Below, piece by piece: positions 56,549 to 62,500 of a DNA stretch of 64,000 nucleotides (positions are counted from its first letter, which is position 1; each line of letters begins with the position of its first letter). Position numbers and translations under genes: made by a program. The DNA lies in the NCBI GenBank assembly GCA_021014325.1, contig CM037469.1:16573201-16637200 (forward strand), read 5' to 3'. The DNA comes from Plazaster borealis. Lineage: Eukaryota > Echinodermata > Asteroidea > Forcipulatida > Labidiasteridae. The notes beneath the pieces are model-generated. The model ran no database searches, was not told the origin of the DNA, and saw only the letters and a list, made by a program, of their open reading frames with translations.

Positions 56549-59500
56549 CGATGACGACGACGATGACAACGCCACGACAACGACAATGTCAATGACAACG
56601 ACAACGACAACGTCATCGACAAGGACACGGACAAGGACAATGACAACGACAATGACAACGACAACGACAACGACAACGACAACTACAACAAACAAACAAA
56701 CAACAACAACAACAACCAAAAAAAAAAAAAAAAAAAAACATATTGTGTTTCAAACATCTCGCAATGGACAACTTGATTTGATGCTCATACCATCCTGAGT
56801 AGTGGAGACACAGGGTCCATCGGTAATCTTATCTCTTAGACCAATAAACTCTAGAAGAATGTTGATGGCTTGCTGACCGGCATTTCGACCAACTTGACTG
56901 ATAAAATCAGCCAAGCTATTCCTACCTGAGTATCAAAAGAAACACAATTATAATTTAAAAAAACACGTACTATTCAAATCTATTAAAAACATCCATAGTA
57001 ATTGATATTGATTTTATTGTTTCATATATATTTCAAACAATCTGTGTAAATTTGTAAGCTATAGTGAACCCACACCAATAATGTCACGATCAAAGTTCTA
57101 TTTATACCTGGCAGAGAAAGTGAAAAGTTGGAGTTGCAGAATGGAATTGGCACCGTGTAGTCCTTAATGATGTCAATGTCAAAGATACACTCATCCCTGT
57201 TGTTTGGGCAAACCGATGCTCCGAAGTCAATCTGAAACTGCTTCTCATCATCCAGTTTATCGATCGTGTAACTCAGTGTAAATGGTCCGATCTTCTGTTG
57301 CTTCATATTGCCTTAAAGCAAACATAGCATAATTGCTTTAGATTAACACCTCTTCCAATGATAAACTTTGAAAAGTAACTTCTCTGGTAGCTCGACCTCT
57401 TGGTGGCATGACAGCACAATGTAACTTAACATTATACGCATATATGAATGAAACATAGGAAATGTTATTCTTTGATTGAATGTCATAGCCTTGAAAACTG
57501 TTTTTTAATTTCCGTAAATAAAATTGTGCCGGATGCCGAAAACTGTTTGGCTATCCTGCCACACATAAACCTTATTCGGGGCACACTTCTCTTTAGCCTT
57601 TTAGGGCATACACTGCGCCTAAAACAATAACTTGCACACTTGGGCAAAATAAAGGGACATCTTTATAATCCCCGCCAATTATTTCCATGCATATATAGAC
57701 AAGACTTTGACGAAAGTGATTTATCCCCCAACTTTCCCGCTTGTTCAAGCGTCCCCAACAACGCAAGAATTGAAGCAATCGGTTGCTTTTCTCTGCACCG
57801 CATTTTATTGGCTCATTGTCAAAACTGTCCATATAACATAATTATTTGTAACACATTCATAATTATATTCTGTACAATTCATTTACAGCAATATGTTTTC
57901 TGCCCGCGAAATTGTTGTTACCTAGATTTGTAAGAATTTACTCAGTGTGTCCGCACGCACGTGAACCTTCAAGCCCACCTAAGTTGTCAATGTTTTGTCC
58001 ATAATAAAACAACACATGCACACTCTTAAAATTAATTGGTCATTCATGCTTATAGATTGGTCAAAATGACTAAGTTGTCATTGTCTATAGATGTGCATAT
58101 TTTTTCCTCTAACTAACAAGCTTCATTATTATTTAAATGACTAATAAGGCCTATACGACCTTGAGACTTTGGAAATGGGATTAAAAGTTTATATTAAACA
58201 TGCTGCTTTTGTTTGTCTGTGTTTATGTTTTCATTTGTTTTAATGTACAGGGAAAGCTTGGCCTGTAATCCAGGATGTGGCTCTTCATTTGATGTGTTCA
58301 ATGATGGGATTGCTGCCAACAACTCTACTAAATGACAGCTGTCACAGTCTACTTTGCAAGTTTTTTATGATTTTAACATGACCTATACCGTTAATAGGAC
58401 ATTCCTTTTTGGAAGAAGCGTATCTCTCTTGATAAAGTTATTTATCACAATTGAGATAAAAATTATGCTTATTATGGCTACACTGAGCCCCCGACGATGC
58501 AAATGAAATGTTTGTGTTGTAAAACTTACCTGATAATAACCAGGCTTTCTGATTAAATCTTTTGGATTAAATTTGTCTTTAATATAAAAAAATCAACAAA
58601 ATGTTGAAGTCATATTTTAGAGTGTTATTGTTTCGAATGTGTAACAAGATCATTGACAAAAATACATTGTGTTTTGAAAAAACAAAATCAAGTAACTAGG
58701 TACTGCACTCACTCACAAAAAGTACTGAACCCTTTGTTTTACACTATTTTCTACTTCATTTGAGTTTGTCAGAATTTTTAATGTTGAATTTCTTATTTAT
58801 AAACTTGCAATACTCTGTATTGTAATATTGAAATTAATTTCGAATCAGATGAATGCTTCATGAGTTTGCATTAAATTAACCAGGGTAAGTTATCAGAAAC
58901 GACTTGTCTCCTAAAATTGTGTTTTAAGTTGTTAAAAAAAATCATTTGTTGTGTTTTATTTGTTTGTTTGTTTTACCGATATTGTTTAGCAATTTCCTAG
59001 GTATTGGTTGCACACTAACGATTCTGCTCTTTAAAGGATTCCTGACTGATGGCAACTAGTCAAGAGCAAAATGGTCAACAATTTGACTAAACAAAATGGT
59101 TGCACTCCCATTGGCAGAGTTCACATGCCACGCCCCCTTTTTGTACATTTTGTAGCTCATAAAGTTCAGATCAACAATGACTAATTGTTGACCTCTGACC
59201 AATGAAAACTAGTCAAAACCTCCAAAAATGCTTGACTAATGTTATTAGTCAGAAATAATAACGAGGTACTGGACTAGGCTCAAAAGTCACTGGACTAAGA
59301 TCAAAAGTCACTGGACTAAGCAGTTAAGTCGCTGGACTACAGATTAGTCGTATAAGACATTGTCACAGGACTAATGAATTCTAGTCGCATTTTGACTTAA
59401 GTTCCTTAGTCATGCGCTGGTTTTAGACTTATCTAGATTAGTCCTATAAGACATCATGCTGGACTATTTTGTTTTAGTCAAAATTACCAATTAACTTTAA

Positions 59501-62500
59501 GAGTGCATGCGTACCGTCGTGACATGAATTACTGCCTTCCCCGCGTATAAAGCATTATATCGTTGAGGCGATAAAATGAAATAACTGTATAAGTGGAGAC
59601 CCGGCTAGTTTAAAAATACAATAGTGTATTATATCCTTCTCAATAAAAACACAAATGCTCTTCTTAAAGGTATTGTACACTTTTGGTAACATCTCAAAAT
59701 CAGTGTCTACATTTGTTGTGATTCAACATATGCATGAACAAACAAACCTGTAAAAGTTTTAGCTTAATTGGTCATCGAGGTCACGAGAAAATAGTGAAAA
59801 GAGACCTTATGTGTTTTCTGGGTTTTTTTTTTTTTTTTTTTTATCGCGCGTAATAAAAACTATTGTTTTACTCATTTCTCGATGGCATTTTAGGCAAAAA
59901 TATTTTAAGGAACCCTTTCTACCATTACTTACTTTAAATCATGTAGGCCTAAGTTATGTGTGAATCTGTGAACATTGTGTTTTTTTATCTTACCAGTAGT
60001 GTACAGGGCCTTTAATGACAATTCTAAACATTTCATCCAATAGCTGTTTACTCCATACTTAAAAAAAAAACTCACCCCACTCGTAACTCAACAACAACTT
60101 CGTGTACCGCAAATGCTGAAAGGCAATTGTAATCGTGAAGTCACAAGCATTGACTTCAATAAATGCTTCGAAGGAACGCCGGAACTTCAACCTTTTGATG
60201 TTCAGTTCAAGACAACAGTCAATACGGAGGCAGTTCTCACTGAGTGAGCAGTAAGCAATCTTAGCAACCTCCTCGGAGAATGCTGGTAATCTAAATGTTC
60301 CGCAACCTGCATGGAGACAAGAGTATTGAATTTCAGCAATGAATACAAAGATTCATCAGCGACTTCTATCACCTGACCTACTCACTTAACTACTAGTTTT
60401 CGCATGTTTCAAGAGTTATTTACCCTCTTTAGAAATGTTTCACTTTTTTCAAACTTACTTTGTTCATCCTCAGAGAGCCTAATTTCTTTATCAGATCTAC
60501 TTCCTGTTGTTGCAAGATCCCTGCCTACGAGTGCACTGATGAGCCGAGAGTCGCTTAAAGTGGCTGGTGTCAGACAAGGTTCTTTTCCATCCAGAAGTTC
60601 CTGTTTTTCAAAACGGGAAATGAGAGATGCAACCAATGTATCATTCACACTTGGTAGGTTTCGCGTGCTTCGTTTCGGTCACCAGCAGCTTTCTCTTGCA
60701 TAGATACATTCTATAAATCAGTGTAGATAATTGCGTCTGTTAAAGCCACTTAAAACAATGATACCTACTTTGTCAATGCCAAGCTCCTCCAGGACATAAT
60801 CAATCGCTGCATCTATCCCTGCCTGAAGAAGTTCCTCTCCTGTATCTTTGATCAACTTCTTCAGCCTGGCACGGCTGAAATACCCCTCGATATCAACTAA
60901 AAGAGGATTACGAATATTTACAGTTTTTGCAATGGTTTTTATCAATTGTTAAGCATTGATAATGGAATTGGATCGACCGTTGAATCAGATTTATAGGCAA
61001 TTGGAAAACAATGAGGGATCAAAAGTAAAATATGGGTAACACGCCACGAGGGAGGGGGTCATCTTTGTGATGAGATGTAAGATGAGTTCAGAAAGAATAA
61101 AATGCGTGTCTATAAGTTCAAGAGAATAGCTAATGTCTGAAGCAGGATTTAACGTGACCTACTATCTGGCCAAGTGAATGTCCCATTAGGATTGCAGATG
61201 GGTAGTGGTACAGCCGAGTCTTGAAGCACATCGAAGAATTCCAGACAATCCGAGTCCCCACTCTCTGGGCAGAAACCCACGCTCATGCTGACAAGAAGTT
61301 GAGTTGTTGTCTTTTCAATGGCAAACCTTCAATTGATTACAATAGAAATTTACTTGTGCTGTAACTGACCAAATCCTCGAGATGAAAACCATCGTTTAAT
61401 GCAAAGCATTACACGCATTAGATGATGCCATGTGATTAGATCCACTACCAATACAGTTCGAATCCCTCATGAAATGTGTGCATCAAATTTTGCCCATTAG
61501 ATAAGATTGATTCAGACGGAAAATCAAAGCAATCAATACTTAAAGAAGAGACTTTACTTCGTGCATAGCTTCAATAATGTTCCTTGCTGCTCTTACTTCA
61601 AGCTAGATTATTAATCATAATTAACTACGAAAAACAACCTTACCTAAGATGTAGTTTCATGTCATCAACAAAGGGTACGTCAAAGGGTATTGGTACTTCG
61701 CATTGTTTACCTTTGGGATCAATAAAATAACAACCAATTAAAGACTGACCAGATTGTGATTTGATGGGAATTGATATCTCCGGGATAGCAATCACATTTG
61801 CAGAAAAACGTACAATTCACTTTACATACAAGCCTTAGTTTCTATGACCCTCGTCCTAGAGAGCAACTTTCAAATCTTTGATCAATAAACCAAGGCTAAA
61901 ATGCCAAAATTCAACAGCTAAAAGTCAATGGATTTTAATTAACTGCTTTTCAAGAAATCCAACTAAGCTAGTTTTGATGCCAAGTTCTAACAGAAATGAG
62001 TATGAAGTCTATCTAGAAAGTGTAGACCTTATGCACTGATGTCATCAAGCTGCCATCTTAGAGGTAAACCGACGATGCAACAATGGAAACACACAGATAT
62101 TTGTACGCGCGCAACGCACAGGCTCGGCCAACAAACAACCTACTTTTGACCTTTTGGTAATGGCGCCCTACTCAAATGACGTTAGGTGCATGAGGTCTAT
62201 TACCCTCCTTACCCCACTCTGCCTCCAGTACATCAACAGTGTAGTTCCACGAGTTGACTCCAAGGATGAACTGAAACTCACAAGGATCAAATCGCATGAA
62301 TGCCTTGAAAGCCAGAGACACCATAAAGAGTTTAATGTTCATGCAGCATTCTACACCCAGGCAGCTCTCATCAATCTTACAGTAGACATTCTTGGGTAGG
62401 GAGACATGAAGTAGCGGACAACCTGTGGCAGATTGAAAAGGCGTTTGATTTTACATAAAAATACAAACTTCAGGTTTGTTTAAATATATATTTTAACCAT

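Noticed and set aside
56409..56798. Asn/Thr/Lys-rich open frame on the plus strand (and Val/Ser-rich ones on the minus)
   Set aside because: Translation of a compound microsatellite.
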